Shown here piece after piece: positions 7,127-15,233 of a DNA stretch of 64,000 nt (the first letter of the stretch is position 1; each line of letters opens with the position of its first letter). The stretch is from positions 62,001 to 126,000 of the forward strand of contig JAEZEH010000053.1 in the NCBI GenBank assembly GCA_023417785.1, given 5' to 3'. Both the position numbers and the translations under genes were made by a program. This DNA comes from Bacteroidota bacterium (lineage in GTDB: Bacteria; Bacteroidota; Bacteroidia; Cytophagales; Cyclobacteriaceae). The notes under the pieces were generated by a model. It did not search any database, had not been told where the DNA came from, and saw nothing but the letters and a program-made list of their open reading frames with translations.

Positions 7127-8170
7127 ATGAAAAGAACATTTGCAAGTGACAATTACGCCGGGGTTCACCCACGAATTATGGAAGCCTTGGTGGAGGCGAA
7201 CCGCGGCCACGCCCCTTCTTACGGCGCAGATGAGTATACCCGCGATGCAATCGCCGCCTTCAAAGAATTATTTGGACATGATCGGGAAGTGTTTCTGGTG
7301 TATAACGGAACGGGAGCAAATGTTCTGGCGCTCAAAGCATTGTCCCTGTCCTTCAATTCAATCATTTGTTCGGAACTCGCCCACATTAATGTCGACGAAT
7401 CCACAGCTACCGAAAATTTTACAGGATGTAAAGTCATACCGATACCGCACGTTCACGGTAAAATTCAGCCAGATCAAGTCCGGAAAAAACTGATCCGGAT
7501 CGGTGACCAGCATCACCCGCAGGGACGCATTATTTCAATTTCGCAGACTACAGAATACGCCACCGTATACACCGTAAACGAAATACTGGAGCTGGCTGCT
7601 CTCGCCCGGGAGTTCAATCTCTACCTTCATATGGATGGTTCCCGGCTAGCCAACGCAGCGGTATCATTAAAAAAAGAATTTGCCGAATTTACATTCGATG
7701 CCGGCGTTGACGTTCTGTCATTCGGTGGTACAAAAAACGGGATGATGTTCGGCGAGGCTGTGATCTTTGCGAACCCTGAGACTGCCGCTTATTTCAATTA
7801 CTTCCGAAAACAAGCCATGCAATTGCATTCGAAAATGCGGTTCATCGGTGCACAGTTCGCCGCCCTGCTTAGCGGAAGGCTGTGGGAAGAATCAGCGCGG
7901 CATAGCAATAACATGGCCGCGAAGCTGGGCAAAGGACTGGAACAAATTCCGGGAATCAAACTGACTCAACCTGTTGAGGCAAACGGTGTATTTGCCGTTT
8001 TCCCTCCAAAAATCATCAAGCCACTTCAGGAAGAGAGTTTTTTTTATGTGTGGAATGACAGTACGTCGGAAGTCCGGCTAATGTGTTCATTTGACACTAC
8101 CGAGGAAGACGTGGAAAGATTTGTGCGCAATGTAAACGAGCTGATGGGAAACCTGATACCTAACGTTTAA
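7127..8170 (+). CDS. ltaE: Low-specificity L-threonine aldolase
   Basis: PLP-dependent cytoplasmic enzyme that cleaves threonine or allo-threonine to glycine and acetaldehyde. The 347-residue protein has the fold-type I aldolase pattern: SDNYAGVHP at the N-terminus, the YNGTGANVLAL cofactor-phosphate loop near residues 59-69, HMDGSRLANA with D170 facing the PLP ring nitrogen, and the Schiff-base lysine K203 in SFGGTKNG. Length is normal for the family. A -7 box stands upstream. Its 3' end overlaps the convergent T9SS-domain gene by 11 bases. It could act on beta-hydroxy amino acids other than threonine, as these enzymes are promiscuous. Confidence 0.92.
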   Translation: MKRTFASDNYAGVHPRIMEALVEANRGHAPSYGADEYTRDAIAAFKELFGHDREVFLVYNGTGANVLALKALSLSFNSIICSELAHINVDESTATENFTGCKVIPIPHVHGKIQPDQVRKKLIRIGDQHHPQGRIISISQTTEYATVYTVNEILELAALAREFNLYLHMDGSRLANAAVSLKKEFAEFTFDAGVDVLSFGGTKNGMMFGEAVIFANPETAAYFNYFRKQAMQLHSKMRFIGAQFAALLSGRLWEESARHSNNMAAKLGKGLEQIPGIKLTQPVEANGVFAVFPPKIIKPLQEESFFYVWNDSTSEVRLMCSFDTTEEDVERFVRNVNELMGNLIPNV

Positions 8171-8510
8171 GAAACTTGTAAGTCCCCTTGAAACGATCCT
8201 CATCATCCTTCAATGCCACCAGATAGTATCCGGAATTGAGGTCCTTTACACGAACGCGTATTTCGTGATCATCGATGACTTCAGTTTCAACCTCCATCTG
8301 GTTCCCGATAATATTATGAATTGTCAGCTTGATGTTGTGTGCTGACAAACGATCGAGGCGGATGTGGACAAAATCCACCGCAGGATTGGGATAAATGTGG
8401 ACCGATTTGGTAATGTCGGAACCGCTACCGGTCATGTCAAAATCCTGCTGTGACTGTGCCTGAGTGGCAAAGCTGATGGATAACAGGAAAATTATGATAT
8501 ACTTGACCAT
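8160..8510 (-). CDS. Small secreted protein that is mainly a T9SS sorting domain
   Basis: A 116-residue precursor with a signal peptide (about residues 1-20, cut near QAQSQ) and then, after a short linker, a type IX secretion C-terminal sorting domain from about residue 36 to the end. The domain starts with the typical SVHIYPNPAVDFVHIRL, has the middle G-x-x-(M/V) turn and ends GTYKFLKR. Normally this domain is the tail of a larger cargo; here there is almost no cargo. It would be exported to the periplasm and recognised by the T9SS. It could be a remnant of a longer gene, but signal and start are intact. It is convergent with ltaE, overlapping by 11 bases. Confidence 0.75.
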   Translation of the reverse strand: MVKYIIIFLLSISFATQAQSQQDFDMTGSGSDITKSVHIYPNPAVDFVHIRLDRLSAHNIKLTIHNIIGNQMEVETEVIDDHEIRVRVKDLNSGYYLVALKDDEDRFKGTYKFLKR

Positions 8511-8634
8511 TCGGTAGCTGGATTCTTTCCTAAGTACGGCAACAATTGCTCCAAAGTTGGGCAGCTGACAAACTTCGTTGTACTATATAGATGCCAGAAT
8601 CCGGAAAAAGTTGTGACCGCCCAAAAAAAATCCG

Positions 8635-10137
8635 TCAGGATACGAGGTTTTTGAACGCTGCGGGGAGAAATCTGATGACATCGGACGCAATCACACTATC
8701 CATTCCGAGTTCACGTGCTGCGAGATCTCCTGCCAAACCATGGAGATACACGCCCAGGATAGTGGCAGAAGTCGCGTCATATCCCTGTGCCCGAAGCCCG
8801 GTCAATATCCCGGTTAGTACATCCCCTGTGCCTCCTGTAGCCATGCCAGGGTTGCCGGTGGTGTTGAAGTAAACCGTTCCGGCTGGTGTGGCAATGGATG
8901 TAAAAGCCCCTTTTACGATAACTATACTTTTTAATTTCGTGGCCATTTCCTGTTGTTTGGCCAATCGTTCGAAATCGTCTGACCACGACCCGGCAAGCCT
9001 TTCGAACTCCTTTGGATGAGGCGTGAGTATGCTATCCGGCGGCACCAGGTGCATCAGCTCGCGATTCGTGGAAAGCATATTCAGCGCATCCGCATCCAGC
9101 ACGAGGGGTTTATCATTTTTTTCGAGAAATGAACGAAACATCCTGACTGTCTCGGGAGCGTGACCCATTCCCGGCCCAATTCCAATCACATTGTAGCTAT
9201 TAGTATCCGGAAGAGCCGTTATGAGCCTGGTATTCGGGTCGGTCATCGTCATTGCTTCCGGTAAGGCAGTTTGCAACGGCTCATAGCCGCATTCGGGTGT
9301 GTAGACAGTCAATAGTCCGGCTCCTGATCTCAACGTGGCGTGCGATGCAAGAATGGCAGCCCCGATTTTGCCAAAGCTGCCGGCGATAAGGAGCGCATGA
9401 CCAAAGGTCCCCTTGTGGTCAAATTTGCGTCGTTCGCGATACAAACGTCTGACGCCCTTCGGGGAAAGATAATACCATGGCGTGGCGGCTGTGCGAATTC
9501 CTTCTTTATGTAATCCAATATCAAGAACAACCCATTCTCCGGTAAACGGAAAACTCTGAGGGAGAAAAAAACTTAGTTTCGGAAAATGAAATGCGGCGGT
9601 ATAATCAGCCTTCACAATTGCTCCGGTCGACGATTCATCGGCCCGCAAACCCGAAGGGATATCCACGGATACGATGGTGGCCGGAGTGTCATTGATCTGT
9701 TTTATAACCTCCGCATAAATGCCTTCAACGGGGCGCGACAAGCCGCTTCCGAAAATCGCGTCCAGCAGAATATCGCGGTCTGAAAACGGGTTGACGTCAT
9801 CGACAGCGGCGATCTCACTTACCGGGACGTTCAGTTTGGTAAGTCGCTCAAGGTTGACCTGAAAATCTTCGGAAGCTGGCACCGAACCACGGACCACCCA
9901 TACTTTTACCGGGTATCCCCATTCAATGAGCATTCTGGCGATGGCGAGACCGTCGCCCCCGTTGTTACCCGTACCACATATTACCCCAATTTTCTTCAAC
10001 GCATGAAACCGCTCGGCGAACCATTCGGCAAAGCTTCGGCTGGCACGTTCCATAAGGTCGATGGAAGTAACGGGCTCATGAGTTATCGTGTAGCGGTCCA
10101 GGTTCCTGATCTGAGCTGCAGTAAACACTTTTCGCAT
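8635..10137 (-). CDS. nnr: Bifunctional NAD(P)HX epimerase / ADP-dependent dehydratase
   Basis: Repairs hydrated NADH and NADPH: the N-terminal YjeF_N half epimerises R-NAD(P)HX and the C-terminal ribokinase-like half dehydrates S-NAD(P)HX with ADP. The 500-residue length suits the fused form. The first half has CGTGNNGGDGLAIARML near residues 54-70 and the SVDIPSGL segment near 157-164. The second half has HKGTFGHALLIAGS near 242-255, DADALN near 348-353, LTPHPKEFERL near 369-379 and the dehydratase hallmark NPGMATGGTGDVLTGIL near 430-446. It is the next leftward gene after nuoD, 79 bases away. Confidence 0.95.
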   Translation of the reverse strand: MRKVFTAAQIRNLDRYTITHEPVTSIDLMERASRSFAEWFAERFHALKKIGVICGTGNNGGDGLAIARMLIEWGYPVKVWVVRGSVPASEDFQVNLERLTKLNVPVSEIAAVDDVNPFSDRDILLDAIFGSGLSRPVEGIYAEVIKQINDTPATIVSVDIPSGLRADESSTGAIVKADYTAAFHFPKLSFFLPQSFPFTGEWVVLDIGLHKEGIRTAATPWYYLSPKGVRRLYRERRKFDHKGTFGHALLIAGSFGKIGAAILASHATLRSGAGLLTVYTPECGYEPLQTALPEAMTMTDPNTRLITALPDTNSYNVIGIGPGMGHAPETVRMFRSFLEKNDKPLVLDADALNMLSTNRELMHLVPPDSILTPHPKEFERLAGSWSDDFERLAKQQEMATKLKSIVIVKGAFTSIATPAGTVYFNTTGNPGMATGGTGDVLTGILTGLRAQGYDATSATILGVYLHGLAGDLAARELGMDSVIASDVIRFLPAAFKNLVS

Positions 10138-10216
10138 GATGAACAGGTTTAATATCCCGAAGTTAAACGGATCCCTGGCATGGATGCTGCCTGAAACTTA
10201 ATTTTTTGCTGCCGGA

Positions 10217-11437
10217 TCAGCGATCAAGTTCACCGACGTTGAGATCGAGTGAACCGACGATGGCAATGAGGTCGGCTACGAGAATGCCTTTTGAAATTTC
10301 CTGCAGCATGGCAAGATTAACAAAGCTGCAGGATCTGCACTTGCACCGGAAGGGCACGTCGCTCCTGCCATCAGCGCGGAAAAAGAAACCTAACTCGCCT
10401 TTGGGAATTTCAGCGCGAATATAAAAGTCCTGTGCTTTAGGACGTATTTTTTTCGGAGCCAGCGCCTGCGGATCGAAATCCCTGGTTCTCTTGTGGTCTG
10501 TGGTCAGACGCTCAAGACACTGTTCAATTATTTTCAGTGACTCATAAATTTCCAGGAAACGAACCCAGGTACGGTCCCAGCAATCGCCCAAAGATCCGAC
10601 AGTTCCTTCCCCTATCGGAATATCGAATTCCAGCTCAGGATATACGGAGTATGCATCAACGCGTCTAAGATCGAAGCGAAGTCCGCTGGCCCGCAGCATC
10701 GGTCCGGTGATACCACAATTAATGGCAAGATCCAGTGGTAAAACTCCGACGTTAGCCGTGCGGTCGATAAAAATTTTATTTTCCAGCAGCAGCATCCGCA
10801 GTTCGTCCAGCTTGGGCCTGATGTATTTCACGAATTCGGCGCAGCGGTCTTCAAAGCCCACCGGAATATCATAGTACAATCCACCGATCCAGATATAATT
10901 ATACAATAAGCGGGATCCGGAAACCCATTCCAGCATACGGAGGATGTGCTCCCGATCGCGCATTACCCACAAGAAGGGTGTGAACGCCCCGATATCAATT
11001 CCATACGTCCCGATCGCGATAAAGTGTGAAGCGATTCGATTTAATTCCGCGACAAGAACACGAACAAACTCCACCCTCTTCGGAATCTGATCCTGAATAC
11101 CGAGCATTCGTTCAACGCCCATGGCATACGCGTGCTCATTATTCATTGCGGCCGTATAGTCAAGCCGGTCTACGAATGGAATTACCTGGTTATACGGAAG
11201 ATTCTCGGCGTGCTTTTCAAAGCAACGGTGCAGGTACCCGATATGAGGTACGACTTCACGTACGATCTCGCCATCCATTAACACTTCCAGTCGTAGTACA
11301 CCGTGCGTCGATGGGTGCTGCGGTCCGAGGTTTATGATCATTTCCTCCGAACGCAGATTCTCCGCCTTGAACTTGTTAGGTTCCGATTGCTGGAGACTCC
11401 CTGGTTTGAACTGGTACTGGACTTTGCTTTCGGACAT
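10217..11437 (-). CDS. nuoD: NADH-quinone oxidoreductase subunit D
   Basis: The 49-kDa-type subunit of respiratory complex I, in the peripheral arm beside the quinone site. The 406-residue protein carries NLGPQHPSTHGVLRL near residues 36-50, the HIGYLHRCFEK segment that contains a quinone-site histidine region, and the C-terminal GSLD-x-x-x-GE-x-DR end. Near residues 363-376 it reads PFRCKCRSCSFVNL, where the family usually has a form like RLKIRSPSFVNL; this CxCxxC cluster is unusual. nuoC lies 13 bases upstream. No nuoE or later subunit follows; the neighbour downstream is the NAD(P)HX repair gene. Confidence 0.96.
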   Translation of the reverse strand: MSESKVQYQFKPGSLQQSEPNKFKAENLRSEEMIINLGPQHPSTHGVLRLEVLMDGEIVREVVPHIGYLHRCFEKHAENLPYNQVIPFVDRLDYTAAMNNEHAYAMGVERMLGIQDQIPKRVEFVRVLVAELNRIASHFIAIGTYGIDIGAFTPFLWVMRDREHILRMLEWVSGSRLLYNYIWIGGLYYDIPVGFEDRCAEFVKYIRPKLDELRMLLLENKIFIDRTANVGVLPLDLAINCGITGPMLRASGLRFDLRRVDAYSVYPELEFDIPIGEGTVGSLGDCWDRTWVRFLEIYESLKIIEQCLERLTTDHKRTRDFDPQALAPKKIRPKAQDFYIRAEIPKGELGFFFRADGRSDVPFRCKCRSCSFVNLAMLQEISKGILVADLIAIVGSLDLNVGELDR

Positions 11438-11450
11438 GCCGGATGAAAGA

Positions 11451-11930
11451 TTAGTAGTCGAGCTTGATGTTCTTGTAATACTCCTGTTGTTTATAATCCT
11501 TCCGCAACGGGTTTCCTTCCCAGTCCGCAGGGAGGAGGATTCGTCTTAAATCCGGATGGTTATTGAAGTGCACGCCAAACATGTCGAAGATTTCCCTTTC
11601 ATGCCAGTTTGCCGTCTTCCAGATTGAACTTACGGATTCGATCGAAGCGTTGTCGCGCGGGAGTATGGCTTTGACCATAAGATGATGATCGTAAGGAATT
11701 GAATACAGGTTATAGGCTATCTCGAGAGTGCCTTTTTCGGGGCCATTATCAATGCCTGTTACGCACGACAGAAGATCAAAATAAAGTTCAGGATTCTCAA
11801 ACAGTACTTTGCAAGCCGGCAGCACATCGTCGGGGTGAATGACTATAGCCTTCGGAGTCGCGTTCTCATCAACTACCGGAGAAAGTTGACGAGCCACCTC
11901 GGCTATCAGCATGAGCATTTTATCAAACAT
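11451..11930 (-). CDS. nuoC: NADH-quinone oxidoreductase subunit C
   Basis: The 30-kDa-type subunit of complex I, which packs against NuoD at the base of the peripheral arm. The 159-residue protein has the signature WHEREIFDMFGVHFNNHPDLRR broken here as WHEREIFDMFGV and HPDLRRILLPADWEG near residues 109-137, followed by PLRKDY. Length is typical for the separate (not fused) form. Its start overlaps the end of nuoB by 8 bases, which suggests translational coupling. Confidence 0.95.
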   Translation of the reverse strand: MFDKMLMLIAEVARQLSPVVDENATPKAIVIHPDDVLPACKVLFENPELYFDLLSCVTGIDNGPEKGTLEIAYNLYSIPYDHHLMVKAILPRDNASIESVSSIWKTANWHEREIFDMFGVHFNNHPDLRRILLPADWEGNPLRKDYKQQEYYKNIKLDY

Positions 11931-12453
11931 GTGTAGCGTCTGGTTTTTTCATCAGGGCCTCAACGGCCGCGGGCCTCACGAGCGTTTCATTGCGGATCTT
12001 TTCGTGAAGTTTTAAGAATCCGCCGATAAGTGCCTCCGGGCGAGGTGGACAACCCGGCACATATACGTCGACGGGGACGATGCGATCCACGCCTTTCACC
12101 ACGTGGTAGCCGTGCTGCCAGTAGGGTCCGCCGCAATTGGAGCATGATCCCATGGAGATAACATACCGGGGTTCGGCCATTTGTTCGTAAAGGCGCTTAA
12201 TTCGCTCGGCCATTTTGAACGTAACGGTTCCCGAAACGATCATCACATCGGCCTGGCGAGGTGTTGCGCGAGGTGCCATACCAAAACGATCCATGTCGTA
12301 AACGGATGCCGTGCTGAAGAATTCCATCGCACAGCAGGCAATGCCAAACGTCATGGGAAACATCGAAGACAGCCGTGCCCAGTTGAGCAGGTCATCAAGA
12401 CGGGTTACAATAGCCCCGCCGTTTTCAAAACGCTGATCAAGTAATCCTTTCAT
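11923..12453 (-). CDS. nuoB: NADH-quinone oxidoreductase subunit B
   Basis: Carries the terminal iron-sulfur cluster N2 of complex I, next to the quinone site. The 176-residue protein has all four ligand cysteines: the CC pair in FGIACCAMEF near residues 38-47, the cysteine of MGSCSNCGGPYW and that of YVPGCPPRPEAL. Also seen is the VSGTVTFKMA helix. It lies between nuoA (27 bases upstream) and nuoC (overlapping by 8 bases). Confidence 0.97.
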   Translation of the reverse strand: MKGLLDQRFENGGAIVTRLDDLLNWARLSSMFPMTFGIACCAMEFFSTASVYDMDRFGMAPRATPRQADVMIVSGTVTFKMAERIKRLYEQMAEPRYVISMGSCSNCGGPYWQHGYHVVKGVDRIVPVDVYVPGCPPRPEALIGGFLKLHEKIRNETLVRPAAVEALMKKPDATHV

Positions 12454-12480
12454 CTAATGATTTTGAATTCCATTAATTAC

Positions 12481-12981
12481 CTACACTTTTCTTTTTGCTT
12501 CCTTTCCGGCATATCGCTCATTCAGGTCTTTATACAACTCCGCCGGCACCGGAGAAGTAACGGAAGATGGCCTTGGCTGTGGCTTGATCCAATCGATGAA
12601 ACCGTTCGCCCATGCGTAAGCCAGACCGAGGGCCAGAATAAAAATAAACAGGAACATTTCTATCAGAGAAAACCAACCCCACAAGCCATTGGTTTGCTCA
12701 ATGAGTTCCTTTTTGGCAAAAACTGTCGCCCACGGAAAAAGGAAAACTATTTCAACTTCAAAAAGCAGAAAGATAAGCGCCACCACATAGAAACGCACGT
12801 TGAACTGAGTCCAGGCAGAGCTCACCGGCTCTTCGCCACTTTCATAGGTTGACAACTTTTCCGCATTCGGCCTGCTTGGCCGAATGAGACGCGCTGTCAA
12901 CATCCCCATAATGACGAAAACAATCCCGCCGATGATGTACAGCAGGACCTCGCCGAATTCCGAAAGATAACTTTCCTGCAT
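12481..12981 (-). CDS. nuoA: NADH-quinone oxidoreductase subunit A
   Basis: Small membrane subunit of complex I that links the peripheral and membrane arms. The 166-residue protein has three hydrophobic helices (about 11-31, 66-87 and 102-124) and the conserved loop with YESGEEP and the RFYVVALIFLLFEVE stretch around residues 45-75. The C-terminal tail of about 40 residues after the third helix is longer than in many NuoA proteins and is hydrophilic and basic. It is the first gene of the leftward nuoABCD group; no convincing promoter box was found upstream. Confidence 0.94.
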   Translation of the reverse strand: MQESYLSEFGEVLLYIIGGIVFVIMGMLTARLIRPSRPNAEKLSTYESGEEPVSSAWTQFNVRFYVVALIFLLFEVEIVFLFPWATVFAKKELIEQTNGLWGWFSLIEMFLFIFILALGLAYAWANGFIDWIKPQPRPSSVTSPVPAELYKDLNERYAGKEAKRKV

Positions 12982-13688
12982 AAGGCGTTAAAGATAATCA
13001 GGAAAGTTTAATATGGCAGTATTGTCGCTATTTCCGCCAGTCAGAATACCATTCGGCTAGCGCATTCCCACTAGAGCAAACAACCGGGATGGGCTGTTGG
13101 GTTTAGCGGCCCGGGCGTACGGAAACAATGTACCGGTTCAAGGCTTCTTCCCAATCATCAAGGTTCCGGCTGAACATTTGGTTTACAGCCAGCAGGTTTT
13201 TCTCATGTCCCGCGGGTGTCAGGCCGATATAACTATATCTTACCACTGCATTCGTCGTCGCGTTTCCCTGGGCCGTGCAATGAACCTTGATAAACCAGAT
13301 TCGTTCGTTGGTGGATACCGCATAGTGTTATGCGATGAGCATTAGCCGACTCACGTTTCAGGAGTTGGGGTTCGACGGACATTAGATATCGATTGAATTT
13401 GAAAATAATTTACGACATTATCCACAGCAGGCTTTAGGCAAACGTGATAAAGCATAGGCCTCTTCAACAATCAGGCTTCGTGCAACTCAAAGGCAATGCG
13501 TCAGGATTCTACAGCGAGGACGACTCGATGATGTTTACACGATTCGTCATAGACAGATCTCCTGAGTTCCGGTCTGGCTTTAACGGCCTTCGGGAGTTGA
13601 CAGTTGCTGCATATTCCCCACTGTAGATGATTCCTGTGATTCCGTCATGCGGGTAAATTATGTATTTTAGCCTCACGCAAACACCAAT
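12982..13688. other. Long intergenic region, possible decayed gene
   Basis: 707 bases between divergent nuoA and the DUF456 gene with no convincing gene. An 82-codon rightward frame at 13097-13345 ends with DSFVGGYRIVLC, which faintly recalls the C-terminal GFR-x-V end of sulfatase-modifying-factor-like proteins, but it lacks the rest of that domain and is at best a remnant. No promoter box matching TAnnTTTG was found here on either strand. Confidence 0.45.
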
Positions 13689-14159
13689 ATGGATATATTC
13701 TGGTTCGTGGCCGCGGTGATACTTATGATTGTTGGAATCATTGGATGCCTCCTGCCATTTCTGCCTGGCCCTCCCCTTTCATACGTAGCCCTACTAGTCA
13801 TGCAGTTGCGTTCGGAGCCACCATTCAGCACCAAATTTCTTTTGATATTCGCCGGTGTAACAATCCTTGTCACGGTATTGGATTATGTGATTCCACTCGC
13901 GGGCACCAAAAAGCTTGGCGGCACGCGCTGGGGCATGTGGGGATGCACAATCGGGCTTGTCATCGGTATTTTTGTGCCACCCTGGGGGTTGATTCTTGGA
14001 CCTTTCGTGGGAGCTTTCATCGGTGAAATCCTTGCCAACTCAAGCGCAGAAAATGCTTTCAGAGCCGCTATGGGTTCATTCATCGGATTCCTATTCGGGA
14101 CCCTTATTAAACTGGTTGCATGTTTTGTTATGGCTTACTACCTTATTGCGGCACTTTAA
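13689..14159 (+). CDS. DUF456 small membrane protein
   Basis: A 156-residue integral membrane protein of the DUF456 family, whose function is not established. Hydrophobic segments lie at about 4-24, 50-68, 85-110 and 130-155. The family pattern of glycine- and proline-rich turns is clear: GIIGCLLPFLPGPPLSY near residues 16-32, then GGTRWGMWG and PPWGLILGPFVGAFIGE, the last resembling a glycine-zipper. It stands alone, 147 bases before a universal stress protein gene. Confidence 0.88.
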   Translation: MDIFWFVAAVILMIVGIIGCLLPFLPGPPLSYVALLVMQLRSEPPFSTKFLLIFAGVTILVTVLDYVIPLAGTKKLGGTRWGMWGCTIGLVIGIFVPPWGLILGPFVGAFIGEILANSSAENAFRAAMGSFIGFLFGTLIKLVACFVMAYYLIAAL

Positions 14160-14306
14160 GTTGAATATCACCCGTGACATAAGTCATACGATCCCGGTGA
14201 GATTAGTCACACGCTATCATTGAAATTGTCCCGATTTTTATTAAGCAAACAAACAGCAAAAAAGTCCCCGTACATTTCTAACTTGTATCTGTAAATCTAT
14301 TTCATT

Positions 14307-15164
14307 ATGAAAAAAATTCTTGTACCTGTTGACTTTTCAAAGCCTTCCATGAACGCCGCTGAAGTCGGAGCTGACATTGCGCGAAAGTCTGGTGCCCAGC
14401 TTATTTTACTTCACGTCATTGAAGAAATTGTCGGCGATTCTATCAGCGTCCAGGGAGAAGTTGGAACCAACGGATCCTGGGAGGACAAAATCTTTACAGT
14501 CAAACTTATTGAGAAGGCGAAAAAACAGATGGCCAAGCTTGAGGAAGATCCACGTTTCGAGGGTGTGCGAACGAAAACTGAATTGCGCCTGGGAACGCCC
14601 TATCACGGGATGAATTCCATTATTGTCGATTCCAAAGTTGATCTCGTAGTAATGGGAACGTCGGGACGAACAGATCTCGAACAGATGATAATAGGATCTA
14701 ATACGGAGAAGGTGGTGCGAAATGCACGGTGTCCGGTCCTCACCGTTCACAGCAAACCAGGAAAGATCGATTTCAGGGATATAGTTTATGCGACCAGTAT
14801 GAGCAAGGATGAGGAGATCTTCTCGCGCATAGTAAGGGAGACGCAAAAATTCTATGATTCCACGATCCATCTGGTACGCATCAATACGCCGGGGAACTTT
14901 CAACGCGACGTTGTGGTGAAAAAGTACATGACCGATTTCGCGAAGAAGCTTCAACTTAAAAATTTCACCATCAACGTATTCAATGATATAACTGAAGAAG
15001 AGGGAATCATTTACTTTGCTGACAGCATTGGCGCGGACCTCATCGCGATGGCCACACATGGCCGGACAGGTTTCGCCCATGTCCTGGCCGGAAGTATTGC
15101 GGAAGATGTTGTTTCTCACGCAAAGCGTCCTGTTCTTACCTTTGTCACGAAACATCGAAAGTAG
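14307..15164 (+). CDS. Tandem universal stress protein
   Basis: A 285-residue cytoplasmic protein made of two UspA domains (about 1-145 and 150-285). The first begins MKKILVPVDFS and has a complete ATP-binding pattern MGTSGRTDLEQMIIGSNTEK near residues 116-135. The second has a matching ATHGRTGFAHVLAGS near 249-263, with the first glycine replaced by alanine. Such two-domain proteins are linked to stress or energy-state signalling; no partner is implied by the sequence. A strong stem-loop follows the stop. A second tandem Usp is found at 17875. Confidence 0.92.
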   Translation: MKKILVPVDFSKPSMNAAEVGADIARKSGAQLILLHVIEEIVGDSISVQGEVGTNGSWEDKIFTVKLIEKAKKQMAKLEEDPRFEGVRTKTELRLGTPYHGMNSIIVDSKVDLVVMGTSGRTDLEQMIIGSNTEKVVRNARCPVLTVHSKPGKIDFRDIVYATSMSKDEEIFSRIVRETQKFYDSTIHLVRINTPGNFQRDVVVKKYMTDFAKKLQLKNFTINVFNDITEEEGIIYFADSIGADLIAMATHGRTGFAHVLAGSIAEDVVSHAKRPVLTFVTKHRK

Positions 15165-15181
15165 CATGTTGATCACTTGAT

Positions 15182-15206
15182 AAAGCCCGGCTGATAGTCG
15201 GGCTTT
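15182..15206 (+). terminator. Rho-independent terminator after the Usp gene
   Basis: AAAGCCCG (15182-15189) and CGGGCTTT (15199-15206) form a perfect 8-base stem with a 9-base loop, followed by ATTGTTTATATTT. It lies 17 bases after the stop of the upstream gene. Confidence 0.8.
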
Positions 15207-15212
15207 ATTGTT

Positions 15213-15220
15213 TATATTTG
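15213..15220 (+). promoter_or_regulatory. -7 box for the J-protein operon
   Basis: TATATTTG fits TAnnTTTG and lies 13 bases before the ATG at 15234, directly after the preceding terminator. A very short leader is implied. Confidence 0.45.
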
Positions 15221-15233
15221 ATCCTTAGAGCTC

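Noticed and set aside
6872..7210. 112-codon leftward frame over the tandem repeat and the start of the threonine aldolase
   Set aside because: It overlaps the first 84 bases of a certain gene on the other strand and covers its promoter, has no signal or domain, and its last codons come from the tandem repeat.
13444..13626. 60-codon rightward frame in the nuoA/DUF456 gap
   Set aside because: Short, no signal, no motif and no promoter box.
14406..15176. 256-codon frame antisense to the first universal stress protein
   Set aside because: Lies wholly opposite a certain gene and matches no family; a long shadow frame.
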